The notes under the pieces are model-generated. The model was not told the origin of the DNA. It worked only from the letters and a program-made list of their open reading frames with translations, and did no database searches. Shown here piece after piece: positions 20,186-31,890 of a stretch of 64,000 nucleotides of DNA. The position numbers and the translations under genes were made by a program. Position 1 is the stretch's first letter. Every line of letters starts with the position of its first letter. This stretch comes from Volvox africanus (taxonomy: Eukaryota > Chlorophyta > Chlorophyceae > Chlamydomonadales > Volvocaceae), in the NCBI GenBank assembly GCA_030268105.1, contig BSDZ01000011.1, forward strand, positions 2,579,001 through 2,643,000, given 5' to 3'.

Positions 20186-21252
20186 CGGACTTGCGCAAAT
20201 CCACCTGAGGGCAATGGGCCTACCTTGCTCAATGTACCATATGGAAAAGAGGAAGCTCACAAACCAGGAGTCGATAGCTGAATTTTGAGCAGTGCCGGTA
20301 AATTAGCGAGCCAATTTTCCTGCTTGGTTTATCTGGATATCTCCTGGATGGTTTGGATCGATCCAGCGCACATGGTGTTGTTGTACACTTTGCCTGACTG
20401 CAGAGTGATGCTTTGTGGCTTCGACAAATTATCCATTTATGTAAAGCTGTAGTGCAAATCTTACGTACGATGATGTCAACAATCTTGACGTATGGAGTAG
20501 TGAATTGTCATATTGTAGTTTTCCCAAGTCCTTCTTTGTTTCAAATCATGTAAGTGTCCCCTCAGCGTTGTCAAAAACCTTCACACAAACCAGGTATATA
20601 AAGTTAAGTACATATATTCGTTAACACATCCTTACACTAAACAAACTTAACGCTTTGTTACACACGAGTAAAAAATCCTCGTGTATATCATCAGGATTTG
20701 AAATGTATAGACAAATACACACCTTAAGGATAAGTACCCTTGAAAACGTTTATAGACGGTTACAACGTACCCAAAGAACAATCCAGACGTCAGAAATATC
20801 TGTAACCTGAACAAACTAGTATCGCAAATTACATGCATACACATACGTGTCAAAGCAATTGAACATCCCCGGTGAAAGTGATGATAAAAAATTCACCCAC
20901 ACGCTAGTATTAGACTCTGCTATTGCCCAGCGACATGTTCATCAATTCAGATTATTTAGGTTTTGGGCATCTCCAGCCGCAGCAATCCCCCGCGGGGCAA
21001 TCGTTCGCTGCCATCCACGCAAATTGCAGGGCCTTGCCACCGCGATCCATGCACTGACAAGCCTGCATATATAGATGGGAAACGACGGACATAGGCCCTA
21101 CAGTCACTGTCACATATCCTTAAGGACACATAAACATACGAAAACCATACAAGGACAACAAAAGCCTCAATTACGGTAAAGAAAGGTCATCGTGAGCACT
21201 ACGCCGATCTGAACGTGTTGGAAGGTGAGCAACACTCATACACGAAAGAATG
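20186..21252. other. Intergenic stretch between convergent genes
   Basis: This is the 3' side of both neighbours: the one-helix protein gene (plus) and the WDR18-like gene (minus). It is AT-rich and has no open frame with coding character. It holds the probable poly(A) motif of the plus-strand gene at 20440. Confidence 0.55.
20440..20444 (+). promoter_or_regulatory. TGTAA polyadenylation motif (one-helix protein gene)
   Basis: TGTAA 255 nt after the stop codon at 20185, in AT-rich sequence. It is plausible as the poly(A) signal of a long 3' UTR; the evidence is position only. Confidence 0.35.
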
Positions 21253-23254
21253 TCAGAGCAAGTAATACGGCCCAGGAGGGGCCGGGCGCTTTGCTGACTT
21301 CAACAGAACGTAATTCAACGCCCCCAAGTGCATACCTTCGAATTTAGACAGCGTTATGTGCGAAGACGTACGCAGTTGGGGGCTCCGAATCATCAGGCAT
21401 GGCAGAACTTGGATGCTCTTAATGGGCGCCTTGCCGGTAATCGTTATAACCTGAATGGACACAGATTACCCAATTTTATTAAAAGGGAGAGCGATGTGCA
21501 GAAGCCTCTTCGCACGCACGTCTTATGTCAAGTCTCAACCCAGAAGGATCTCTGGCACGTAACACAACTAACCCGCCTGTACGTGGCCTCTGCCCTACCC
21601 GCACTGCTTGACGGCTGTACAGGTCCCACACACGCACGGTGCCGTCCTCAGAGCCGGACACGAGCACCTCGCCATGCCTGAAGTGCGCCTCTTCACTGCT
21701 GCAGCCCAGTCCAGAATCAAGCGATGCCAAGGCTAAGCACGTAACCGGGCGGCTATGGCCCACAAAGATATGGTAACTGCCGCCGTCCTGCGCGTCCAGG
21801 AACCCCCTCGCATCGGATCCGGTCATCACTGCATCGGTAATGGCATTCTGTGAACCCGCATCTGTCGCCAGCGCCACGGCGTACACAATACCATCTGCTC
21901 CCGCTGCATAAAGGGTCTCTTCGCCTGTGTGCAGCATGACCAGCGTGATACGGTAGGCGGACCCACGAGGATAATATACAGCAGCCCCATCGTCCAGCAA
22001 AGTTAACACATCGTAACTTCCTTCAATATGCAATGTTCCAGCCAACCATATACCCAGCCAACCATCCGTTAGCTCCGCACCAGAAAACGGGGAGAACCTT
22101 ATTAGTAAGCAGCAGCCAATAGATTTTCGTTGGGCCCTTCTCCCAGCCCATACATGCAACCGTATAGTCAACCTGCTGTACGCACCCGTGCTAAGGAGAA
22201 TGTCATTAATGGCAGCTGGCAACGCCTGGGAGCGCAGCTGGCAGCCGTCCCCCAGCCTTCTCAATTTCACAGTGCGGTCCAATGAGGCGCTGGCCAGCAC
22301 CGCCGCTGCATTTCCCACTCCTGCTGCCATTGCGGTAACCTGCAAGGTATGGTCGCACCAGCTGTGAAGTGGTTTGGGGTTGGCCACCATTGGGGGCCCC
22401 CGATCTCCATCTAATGCAGGGTCCAGCAGATCAGCCAGCAGCCATGCGTGCAGCATGGTATCCTCGCCACCAGATAAAAGCAAGGAGGCGCCGCTCCCGA
22501 ACAGCAGTGCGGTGACACCCTGCCAGAGAATACGGGAAATGGTTTGTCGGTACGGGCCATCCCATGAGGAATCGTTCTGGAAAACCACACGCAGTTTCCA
22601 CGTCTAATCCTCACTTAGGACACACCACGCTTGCATGTGTTGATTGATGCCCAATATCTTGGGAGCCATAATGAACTTCACCACAACTATATCCATGACA
22701 TACAATAGCAACAGCCATGTGGATATTCAGCAAACGCAGCCAGGTCAAGCCACGAACTGGAAACAAACCTTGAAATGTGCAGGCCATGCGCGAAGAAGAC
22801 GACCCGAGCACAACTCCCAGAGATAGATTGTACCGTTATTGCATCCGCCAGCAAGGTAGTGCCCGTCCGCAGTTGCCGTCAGTACCGACACAGTTTCCGC
22901 AACGAGAGCCCGGGTTTGAGCATGATCCTACGACACCAAAATACAGAGTTAACGTATCGACCTAACATGAACAAACTAGGCGACGCGAGAAGCACCTGAA
23001 GGCAGAAGAACTGAACATTCGGTTTGTCAGCTTGCGCCGCCGCAAAAAAATCCGATCCAAGCACACAAACCCCTTTCTGCGAGAAATTTCCCTTCCAGCT
23101 TTTTGTGATCTCCCCTGCTCTCAAGTCACTGCATGACCAAAGAAAATTAGTGAGGTACAGCTCAATACCTTATTGGCATCAGCAGGATAACCCACCATAC
23201 ACATACGCTGCCATCCAAAGTGCCAGATGTAATGATAACCTTAAATGTTCGCAT
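21253..23254 (-). CDS. WD40 protein, WDR18/IPI3-like (Rix1 complex, ribosome assembly)
   Basis: Six exons in transcript order: 23254-23196, 23128-22996, 22927-22769, 22519-22186, 21924-21599, 21450-21253; all phases close to 402 aa. WD repeats run along the chain: 'SGTLDGSVCV', 'DLRAGEITKSWKG', 'LTATADGHYLAGGCNNGTIY' then 'LWEL', 'LLSGGEDTMLHAW', 'LASASLDRTVKLR', 'YAAGADGIVYAV', 'FVGHSRPVTCLAL' and 'LVSGSEDGTVRVWDL'. The order, the W-x-x-H-T-L segment after the D-x-x-x-x-AW repeat and the C-terminal 'ITITGKAPIKSIQVLP' match WDR18/IPI3, the WD40 subunit of the Rix1-Las1 complex that helps process ITS2 and mature pre-60S ribosomes in the nucleolus. Length fits the family (about 400-440). The last intron could instead splice to a short different tail; the stop at 21253 is the simple reading. 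Confidence 0.85.
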
Positions 23255-23945
23255 TCCAGGTGATACGCAAATCAAATAAATGGGATATGTTTTTCACAGA
23301 AATCTATACGCATACTAATTGTCATAATTGTCTAACTGTTTGTCAAAAGTCAGCGTAAAAGCGAAAAGCTGTACGAGCATATCACTTGCATATCACCCAG
23401 AGCTGATCAGGATGGACCGGTCAGAGCAACTCGGCAGTTGTCGGAAGAATGTTGTCGGTCTGGTCCGTTCAGACAGCAAGTATAATTGGCCTTGGAAATA
23501 TCTACCAAATTTGTTGTCGGCAGGACGCTTACTTGCCTAGTCCTTCAATGTTAGGAAGTTCGATTTTGCCGGTCTCAACTTGCAGGGTGCTTTCATTGAT
23601 TTAAAAACTCCAGCGAATATAATTACATCACAAGGAGACCAATTATTGCCCGAGGGAGCAAAGCACGTTGGTAGACCTGGCCCAGTGTACGGAAGAGAGG
23701 AGCCCTCTCTGATACTCCCTGCTCTGGTACTGTCACATCCATTTATGTTTTATATTTCACAGCTTTGCAACCAACAAAACTTATAAATGAATTGAAGTTC
23801 ATTTATACCATAGCCTTCGCTGGAAAGGGTGATGCAAAACGCACTCTATATATGGAGCAGTCTTGTTGCTGTGAAATTTTCGTACTGATCTCAATATTGG
23901 TTGATGATTAATAAGAATAGACTGATTAGGCAACAGGAAACCGCG
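23255..23945. other. Spacer between divergent genes
   Basis: Lies between the start of the WDR18-like gene (minus) and the 5' part of the chlorophyllase gene (plus). A frame 23580-23786 reads 'GAFIDLKTPANIITSQ' after an acceptor-like 'cttgcag', but I find no partner exon and no family, so it is not called. The rest is AT-rich. Confidence 0.45.
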
Positions 23946-26900
23946 ATGCAGAATCAGCAATACCTGCGCAAATATCACAATTTTAATAACAGTACCTATG
24001 CAACCCATTCGGGTTCGGTAAATCCATACAGACGGCCAACATCAATCATTGCAGCCAAGGTAGTGGGTTCGCCAGTATCTCTCGTGGCGGGGGCACGATT
24101 TCAACTGCCCCTGCCGCAGGGGCACGATTTCAAGTGGACTAGGGCCAACTGGCGCCGACTGGCGCCTAGGTCTCTTACCAATCGCGGAACCACACACCTG
24201 GACGGGTTGCAGTGTGCTTGGCTTGTGAGTCGACGCCCTGCGCGAACTGGGAATGCTCTGTGTCGCGCGCAAGAAGCAATCGACGCCAGCAGCCACAGCC
24301 GCAGCGTTGCAGTCAGCCAGTACCTTGTCAGGGGCCCTTACAACATCTCGCCACCGGTGCAGCTGCGGTTTCTTGTGGGTCAGGACCGGTCGGGTGCCTT
24401 AGACTGCAACGTCAGCGTATACCTGCCCCAGGGTGAGGTAGTCGCGTTGCTCACTCTCATCAGGCCCAAGGTGTGACCCTTCCGGGATTCAAACCCTAAA
24501 ATCACGCCCTTTCAATGCCCTGGGGATCCCGCGCTGTTTATTCAACGGCAACCTGGCATGTGTCAGCCTGCAGCGTCGGCTCTCCTGCATTCCTTATGTT
24601 TCTATACTCACTCCCGTCAACTTTCTTGCGCCTAAGCCCCCCTGTCCTGCTTCTGCAAAAAGCTGTATGCCGCACAAGTACTCTCTTTAGGTGTCACCTC
24701 AGCTCGTGCTCTCATGTACGCCTTGCACCCGGTGTGTCACGGTGTGCGACGCAGGGGCCCAGCAGGCCGGGGCCCCGGGGTGGCCTATGCTGGTTCTGTC
24801 CGCCGGTTTCCTGTTGCATAGCGGTATGTATGGCTCATATGCGGCGGATCTGGCATCGTGGGGCCTGGCTGTTGTCCTGTATGACGTGCCGGAGCTCGTG
24901 GACGATGTCACTATGGTTAGCGTCTTGGGGTGAGTGCTTAAGGACATCTGAAAAGAGAAGTGCACAACAGCGGCAGCTACATGTCTGGAGTTGGTGGAGA
25001 TTTTCTTCACGTCCTCGGGAGGAAGGTTAGGCTTCATGTATCACGTAAGGCTTGAAATGTAACAACATATATCACATGAATAAATCTTACCAGATGGCTT
25101 GGCTATTCCGAACTCAGCATATTTGGTGCATTGTGCTGCTTGTGCTCTCGCCCTCATCCGTCCGTGCACCCGGCACCTGTAACCGTGAAATGTTATCAGG
25201 TCGATTCTCAATGCATGCACCAGCAACGTGCGGGTCGGCCCCTACGTAGACGCTCGGGCCATCCTTCTGGCGGGCCACTCCCGCGGTGGCAAGCTGAGTG
25301 TCCTGGCTGCTGCGAACGACCCCCGAGTTAAGGGGATTGCTCTGCTTGACCCGGTGGATGTGACGAACATGACACCCACGGGTACGCGCAAGCAGCCAAC
25401 TGGGGTGGCACGTTACCCAACCTAACAGCGGGCGAAGTCTATTGCACTAATTAGTTGACTATGTGCGGATGCTGACGGTAGCTCTTATCCTTATCGCATA
25501 GCACATTCATGTACGTGGCCCCTCCCCTTCTGCGGCTGCAGGGCCAGGGTACCCCTCCGCTTTGCCCGCTATGCGGATCGCCTGTGGGCCTCCCCGCAAC
25601 ATCCCCACATTGATTGTGGGCGCCGCCTGCAACACCGGGATCATTCCCTCTGACGCAAACTACAGGTGAGCTTCCGCCGAGACTGAGGCTGCTGCTGCTT
25701 CTGCGACTGATGCTTTCAGCATTTTGTTGGCACCGATACGTGAAGTGCCCTGAAGCCTCCATGGCTCGATCGCCCTACACCCATACCCGCTCGTACTGCT
25801 GTATAGAGATAGCGTTCTTACCGCATATCTCCGCACATCAACAGCCTTCCTGTAGCCAAGCGAGGAGGGGGCACTGGCGAAGGCCGGTCACAATTATTTG
25901 TGTATTTCATTGTGCTTGCCTGCTAACCAACTGGCTGACGCTACAGTTCAGACCATCAACCAACATTCCGTGACCCCTCCCTGGTCATCCTCTCCCGTTC
26001 CGCAGCCGGTTCTTGGCGAGCTGCCCGGGTCCCTGCTGGTTTTTAGAACTAAACGGTGCCGGTCACCTGCAATTCCTGGACGCCAAGGTCAGGGCGACCA
26101 CATACAAATCTCATTCACGTTATCGAAAGGAGGCCCGCTTCGTTACATTCCTAGAATCAAAATCCTGGTCTTCAAATTTTCTGCATGAAGCTCTTTGTTG
26201 CCTAGAAAGAAATACCTTGCTGTCGCTGTGATGACTCGTCCTGCTTTCCATTCCCCTGCGGCATCAATGAGCTCCTTTCTGTTCCTACCGGCCTGGCCCG
26301 AAGGTCGACCTGCTCAGCGCCTTTGTGCAGAGCGGCCCAACTCCGGACGAGGCGGTGCGACGGGTCAGCAAGGCTGCCGTTATCAGCTGGGCCTTGGAGA
26401 TGGCGGTGCCGCTGGCGCGTGGGGAGGCCGCCAACATTCGCCAGGTGGGTCGCGACGAGAGAACATTATTCGGCATGCAAGTCTTCAGGACCACAAGATG
26501 GGAGCGGGCACCTTCGGATGCGCCTAGAAGGCCTCCTACTGAGGCGATTAGGATATGCCGATTGTTTCCTCCAGGGCATGGAAAGATAGTGGCATTCGGT
26601 CAGTTGTTAGCAGCAGAGTGCTGTGAGGCTGTCACTGTTGTGACCGGAGCCGCTGAACATCTTCACTAACTTTGGTGCTAGGTGCTGAAGCGGCTGAAGC
26701 AGACCGCGCGTCTGCTGGAGTTCCAGGCGTCACTGTCCTGGTCATTCAAAGGATTCGATGTCGTGGGGAGTCCCACGAGCAGCGGTGCGGCAAGGTCAGG
26801 CAATCGCGCTACAGACAGGGGAGGGGCCGCAGCCGCAGCGGGGACCAGCAGCAGCAGCCATCAGAGCAGCACAAGCTCATCCTTTGGAGGTACACCCTTC

Positions 26901-27439
26901 CCAGGGGTCGCCAATAACGCACAACAAACTGAACCTGGAAGAGAGCCGCAGCGAGGCCCTGGATATTATGATACTCAGCCATCAGCTTCAGCTACACAGG
27001 CGACATCCAAAACACAGGGACAGAGAGGTGAGTACCATGTATGGTACGCACCACACATGGTTCGGGTTGCATTGGCTGTGCTGCCACCATTCATCCCTCC
27101 GCTTTTCAGTATCAAGGCTACGACACGTGTCATTGCCTATATAGCCATTTAGTTGCCCTGAAATATATTGGATTCCGCGGTAGCCCACGTATCTTTGTAG
27201 TTTTTTTTATTTTTTCCGCTTGGTTGCTGTTACGTAAGGGCTTGCTCCTATTGCCACTGCTAGGTGACAGCGTCGGTGGAGATAGCCAAAGCAGTGGTCG
27301 CGGATGCGGATGGAGCTACGAGGAGTTGATTCGGATGCGGGCGCGGGAGCTTAAGACCATATTGGTGGAGCGTAACGTTGACTGCTCGGATTGCTTCGAG
27401 AAGGGGGATCTTGTTAAGAGGATCATGGACAAGTGCTGA
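23946..27439 (+). CDS. Chlorophyllase with C-terminal SAP/ARMET-like tail
   Basis: Exons 23946?-24432, 24755-24929, 25200-25381, 25542-25665, 26006-26087, 26304-26444, 26682-27027, 27264-27439; phases close to about 570 aa. It is an alpha/beta hydrolase: 'PMLVLSAGFLLHSGMYGSYA' (oxyanion side), nucleophile Ser248 in 'LLAGHSRGGKLS', the chlorophyllase form of the lipase box, Asp271 in 'ALLDPVD', and catalytic His343 in 'ELNGAGHLQFLD'. Chlorophyllases cleave the phytol ester of chlorophyll, giving chlorophyllide. Exon 6 ('FVQSGPTPDEAVRRVSKAA') matches the family's C-terminal lid region. Unusual: exon 7 ends in a ~90-residue Ser/Gly/Ala/Gln linker and exon 8 adds 'ELKTILVERNVDCSDCFEKG', resembling the SAP-like C-terminal domain of ARMET/MANF. 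The start is uncertain: the first exon is open far upstream into AT-rich DNA and its N-terminus may be spliced. Confidence 0.85.
24089..24132 (+). repeat. Short direct repeat of 15 bp
   Basis: The string 'ggggcacgatttcaa' occurs twice within about 30 bp, separated by a C/G-rich spacer, in the uncertain 5' part of the chlorophyllase gene. It probably arose by local duplication and has no obvious function. Confidence 0.6.
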
Positions 27440-28144
27440 GCTTCACTAGAAGGGCAGTTGATTTTATAAAACACGAAATCTCAAAAAGTCGTCATGTTCG
27501 CATGGAATGGTGACTACAGGGTGGTATTAGGACAGCAACAGTTCGGGAGGCAGCAATGCCATGGTGCGTGTGTACATTTGCGTGTGTTCTAATAATTGCC
27601 AAGGCAAAACAGCGGGCGCATGCTTTGGAAAGGTATCATGCTGGCGCCCACTGTTTGCAGGAAGGTTGGGACGTTGAAAGTCTAGTTAAGACGCCTTAAC
27701 ATAGCATGCTAGTACATGCAGAATCTGCGCAATGGGTACAGGAGCGATCAGAACCGTCGGTAGTGCGGGGCCGGTGACGCCCCTCGATATCAACATACCG
27801 TCCAATCACTTGTTCAGAATTCGTCCTTCGCCCCACAAAATTTAAAAACGGCAACCTGGGCACCTCCATGCTCCTGGACACCAGCTCTACGAGTGTTACA
27901 CCTGCTGCGGTGGGCCCTGCTGACTCAGGGAGCAGTTGTATACCAATTGGTCACCCGAGATTGTTAACCATAAAACGAAAGCCTCACCCTGCTGCGAACC
28001 GAAAGCGTACACGGGCGTCCCATGAGCCGTGCTCACGCCCTTTCTCGTGCTTTAAACTCAGTCCCAAGAACAGCTGAGCTCCGTACGGACCCTTATGAGA
28101 CCGGCATGGAATCAACAATAGAGCCTACCCGGCCTCTTCCCAAC
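27440..28144. other. Intergenic stretch between convergent genes
   Basis: 3' flanks of the chlorophyllase gene (plus) and the coiled-coil gene (minus). There is no coding frame of note. A TTACA (TGTAA on the minus strand) at 27896-27900 is positioned as a poly(A) signal for the minus gene. Confidence 0.55.
27896..27900 (-). promoter_or_regulatory. TGTAA polyadenylation motif (coiled-coil gene)
   Basis: Reads TGTAA on the minus strand, 245 nt beyond the stop codon at 28145. The evidence is position only. Confidence 0.35.
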
Positions 28145-31100
28145 CTACTTTGGCCAACCCTTCATGACCGCATCCATCTGGTCTTTCAGTTGCTTGACTT
28201 CTACCATGGACTGCCGGATCTTGGAAATCTCCAAATCGCGCGCCTTAATCTGCGACAAGCGAATTCTATGAAGTATGGCTTGCTTACGTGAAGTTCTTAA
28301 CCGTGCCCCATACATTCATGGGGAGAGTAAGGGGTTATAACATGTTCCTTAGGGAGTTTCCTTTGCCACGGGGGATTGCCGTTGGCAAGGGGATTTCAAT
28401 ACCAGACATACCCTATGATCTACCGACCAAAGGTACCCCTAATGGCCCCCTCGACCCACCCCATAACGATGCAATTCGTATTGTTGAACCATCGTCAGCA
28501 CGCTAATCCACACCGACCTACCTTGTCGTCGCGGTCCTTTAGCTCCGCTCTGAGCTTCTCGATTTCTCGCTGCGTTGCTGCCAGGTCGCTGGCATCACGT
28601 TTGCGCTCCATTTCCAGGCTCGCGATTCGCTTTTCACTGCTTGCGCGTTCCTCCTTCAGCTCCTTGATTAGGTCCTGCGTTTTGAGCGAATTGATCCAGG
28701 GGACCACAGGAAATCACAAACCATGACCATGTCATTGGATAGCAAACAGCTGTGCAACATTTACAAGCTCACTCTGACAGCATGCAGCGTGATGCTGCAT
28801 GAAGCATCTTGAAAGGCTCACCGCTTGTTGTCTGCACCTGATATCAAGCTCTGCATTTCGGCTCCGCAGCGCTTCAGTGTCCTTCGCCTGCTGCTGCTGC
28901 TCCATGCGGATCGCCTTGCTTATGCGCGGCTTGTCCTCACATGTCGTGAGAGTGTCGCGACTTCGTTTGGCAGCGACCGCTCCCGCATCGCCGCCGTTAG
29001 CCCCAGGGTCCTCCATGGGATCCAGTGGCGGCGGCAGCGGCGGCTTGCTGACTGTGGAACCAAATGCCGTGACAGGTGGTATGCTCCTTCTGATACGGGT
29101 TGGATTTGTGGACCCAGATGGCGCCAGCGCGGTGGCGACGGTGGTCATCGGCGCGGTATCCATGGCGTCACCAGGGTCCTGATCCGCTGCAGTCGCCGCT
29201 TTGGCTGCCGCCCCAGCTCCGCGAGCTGCCCGCCTACAGTGAAGTGGAAGCCGCGGGATGAGACATGGACCATGCACTCATGAGAATCATGCAACAGAAA
29301 TTAGCGTAATATGCTGGAAGTATGTCATGTAATACATGCATAAGCGCCGCTTTGGCAACGATCGTTCGTGTTGGCCACAGAAGCCGTGTGGGAGAGTGCA
29401 AAATGCAGATGGCGGAAGATGTTGGACTCTGAGAGAGCTGTAAAGCCATGCGGCATTGAACGATTGAGCAAGTACTACGAGACCCGGCACAGCAAGCGAC
29501 AGGACGGGCGCATGTGCCTTGCCTTACTTTGCTGTTTGCAGGGCCAACAACCTCACCTTGCTTGTCCCTGCGGGCGCGGCTGGACTGCTTTAGCTGCCGC
29601 TTCTGTCGCACCGGCTTTGGCCCTCCGTCCCCCCCGCCGCGTCGTGGGCACCAAGTCATTGTCTTTCTGCCGGTCATGTCCGGATGTCTGGACGTCGCCC
29701 TGACCATCACTGGTCTCTGTGTCCCCTGGCGCATCCTGACATACATCCATATCCGCGCAGTCCTGATCCAGTTCGGCGGATACATCCACTAGTACTTTGT
29801 TCTTAGCTGCTGCACCAGCAGGCGCAGCTAGGCCATGGGCTGTGGTTGATGCCTTCTTGCGGCCCATTGCCGCTCCGCGACGGCCAGCACCAGCTTTTGT
29901 GCCGGGCGTAGCTGCAGCACCCTTAAGATTAGGTGCCGTCATAACGGCAGCCGACGCCTTAAGCACTGGACTGCTCGTTGGGACAGCCTCGACAACTGAG
30001 GCGTTGTCAGGGTTGCCGCTGGGCTGTGGCTCCGAATCCTCATTGCCCTGAACGTCCTCCATGCTAACATCTGTGGGCCATCCACATCACTATGAGCATT
30101 TTCCGTTCCCAAACGTTTTAAGCTTCGTCGTGTTAAGATTTGCTGATTGCGGCGCGTTGCCCTTTACCAAGCGCGGAGCAAGCGGTTGGATTTTGAAGGA
30201 TTGACTGGCTGCGACAATCACACGGCAGCAGGGGCTGGCACCGCAGCTGGGAGGAGAGAGAGGCGCTGCCAATGGCAACGGTGTCTATTATGTGATCTAA
30301 ATGCCAGAAAGCCTGAATAGAAAGTAATATGGCTTATCAGGATGCATCAGGTACGCATGTTGACCAATAGGAATAAGTGAGGTGAAGCAGGACGTTGATG
30401 CAGCCCTGCAACAATCTTAACCACGTGGAACAACGATACACATACACGCTTACTCTCGAGGAACAGAGGTGGCTCGTACTTTGGCGGAGGAGGTTCTTCC
30501 GCTTCCTCCGTCGGAAATGACTTATCCAGCAGTTGGCTATAATTCTGCGGGGTGATGCCACGGGGGTACGAGACGCATCACGCGCCACGTATTCCTTGGC
30601 CGCTCGAGATCAGATGGCGATTTCAAAGGGACATGCCAAGAAATTACCTACCCCGCCCCAGCGTTTCGTGAGGTTCTCGGTCAGCGTTGGGCCGTTTTGC
30701 TTGCGGCGGCCGGCCTTAGAGTCCTCCGGGTCCGCGAGCTGCTCGACCATCCTGCCCAATTTCAAGTTCAGCTGCCAAATATCGTCGCCTGTAAGCGGCT
30801 GCGGGTTCGTACGTTCGACTTCGACTCTGCAGCCCGCAGCTTGGGTGTGTTGGATCTGTGGCTGTTTCTTTGGTGCTGGTCTGTCCGCTTGTCCAGTTGG
30901 CGTCCCTGTGCGTGGACGTCCGCGCTCGCGGTGACTGCCTTTTGCAGCGGCCTGAACAGTTGGCTCATGACCTTTCGGAGGACCAGCTGACCTTGATGAT
31001 ACTGCTGCGTCCTTGGGGTTTCTAGGTTCCCCTTTAGCGGTCACTGGGCTGCTCTCCGGTTGTCCCGAATCATTCGGAACATCAGGGAGTAAGTCGTCGT

Positions 31101-31230
31101 CATCACCACCTGAAGGTTTATCAGCATCAAACTGATTTACAACTTTTTGTTGCTGGGATGGCTTGGTTTTAAGCTGCGGTTGTCGAATGCTCGAGATTTC
31201 GAATCTCGCTTGTTTTAGCCCCCCGATCAT
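28145..31230 (-). CDS. Unrecognised low-complexity protein with C-terminal coiled coil
   Basis: Six exons in transcript order: 31230-30652, 30544-30454, 30070-29557, 29233-28822, 28674-28522, 28249-28145. All five introns are GT-AG and all phases close, giving 617 aa, so the model is well supported even though I do not know the family. The N-terminal third is acidic and basic low complexity ('GGDDDDLLPDVPNDSG', then Arg/Pro/Gln-rich). A more ordered patch follows: 'GDDIWQLNLKLGRMVEQLAD', 'LTENLTKRWGG' and 'NYSQLLDKSFPTEEAEEPPP'. The middle is Ala/Gly-rich with Lys/Arg clusters that could be nuclear signals. The last ~150 residues form heptad-rich helices ('LIKELKEERASSEKRIASLE', 'IKARDLEISKIRQSMVEV') ending 'MKGWPK'. 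The architecture suggests a nuclear or cytoskeletal scaffold protein; that is only inference. The start ATG at 31230 may not be the true one. Confidence 0.7.
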
Positions 31231-31890
31231 TGTACTCAGGCTGTCTCAAGCGATTATGAGGGAAGATAAATACATAAGAGTGGTTCAAGTGTTGTTCCAA
31301 TTCCTTTCCATGGGTAGTACAAGCTGTCGCAGCAGCAGATTTGAGTATGCATACCGGTATCGGTTGACCCCAGCACTTGGCTTTCACGCGAACACGGCAA
31401 ACAGGGCATTGTAAATGCTAATAGATGGCTTATAGCCATTATCATTTATGTCTCTAGCTTCATTGTTTGCATTGTTTGCATTGTTTGCAAGGGGAACGGT
31501 TGGCCTGTGGCCTTGAGGTACATGAGGTACAAGGGCGCAAAGATCTTGGATGGATTCCAAAATCAGTGGCACATGTCCATAGTTTGGACTAATTTTCATG
31601 CGTTTACGCATGTATGCGTCGATTACAAGAATCGAGCACAACATTTTGCTAAGGAAGCAAGACGCAAAGATTACCTGGGCGAGGGGCCAATGTCCTTTGA
31701 TTCAAATTGGCCCGAAAGAGCTAAACTCAATTCATCAACCTAAGGGTCATCCCGCATTCGTCTTTGGGATTGAGCACCTTCCTTTACACTTATTATCACC
31801 TTGAGGCCTGCGTTATAAGCTCCTGTATATTCATTGATTTACGGTTGTCGCCTGAAAATACAGGGGTCTAAGTGGGTAATAGACGGTCAT
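31231..31890. other. Divergent promoter interval
   Basis: The coiled-coil gene (minus) and the copper transporter (plus) start from opposite ends of this 660-bp stretch. It contains a small triplication of a 9-mer ('cattgtttg') near 31461-31488. I tried to spot copper-response elements (GTAC cores, as in CRR1 targets): single GTAC strings occur near 31247 and 31517, but a 4-mer is too short to claim a site. Confidence 0.45.

Noticed and set aside
22144..22185. Continuous WD40 frame across the fourth intron of the WDR18-like gene
   Set aside because: The frame stays open by chance. Removing 22185-21925 with a 'gtgcgt' donor and 'cacag' acceptor restores the WD repeat, so the interior is an intron.
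24470..24510. tRNA-like T-arm on the minus strand ('gggtttgaatccc')
   Set aside because: The stem is too short, and no matching acceptor stem, D-arm or anticodon arm can be drawn around it.
25490..25800. Second-frame reading of the chlorophyllase exon-4 region as a separate gene
   Set aside because: It is a shadow of the real exon and its introns; phases of exons 3, 4 and 5 agree only with the hydrolase frame.
26000..26087. Apparent frameshift in chlorophyllase between 'LLVF' and 'ELNGAGH'
   Set aside because: Choosing the acceptor at 26005 gives the frame 'RFLASCPGPCWFLELNGAGH', which fits the family and needs no frameshift.
31231..31890. Copper-response elements upstream of the copper transporter
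   Set aside because: Only isolated GTAC strings are present; a 4-base core is expected by chance every ~256 bases and cannot be claimed.
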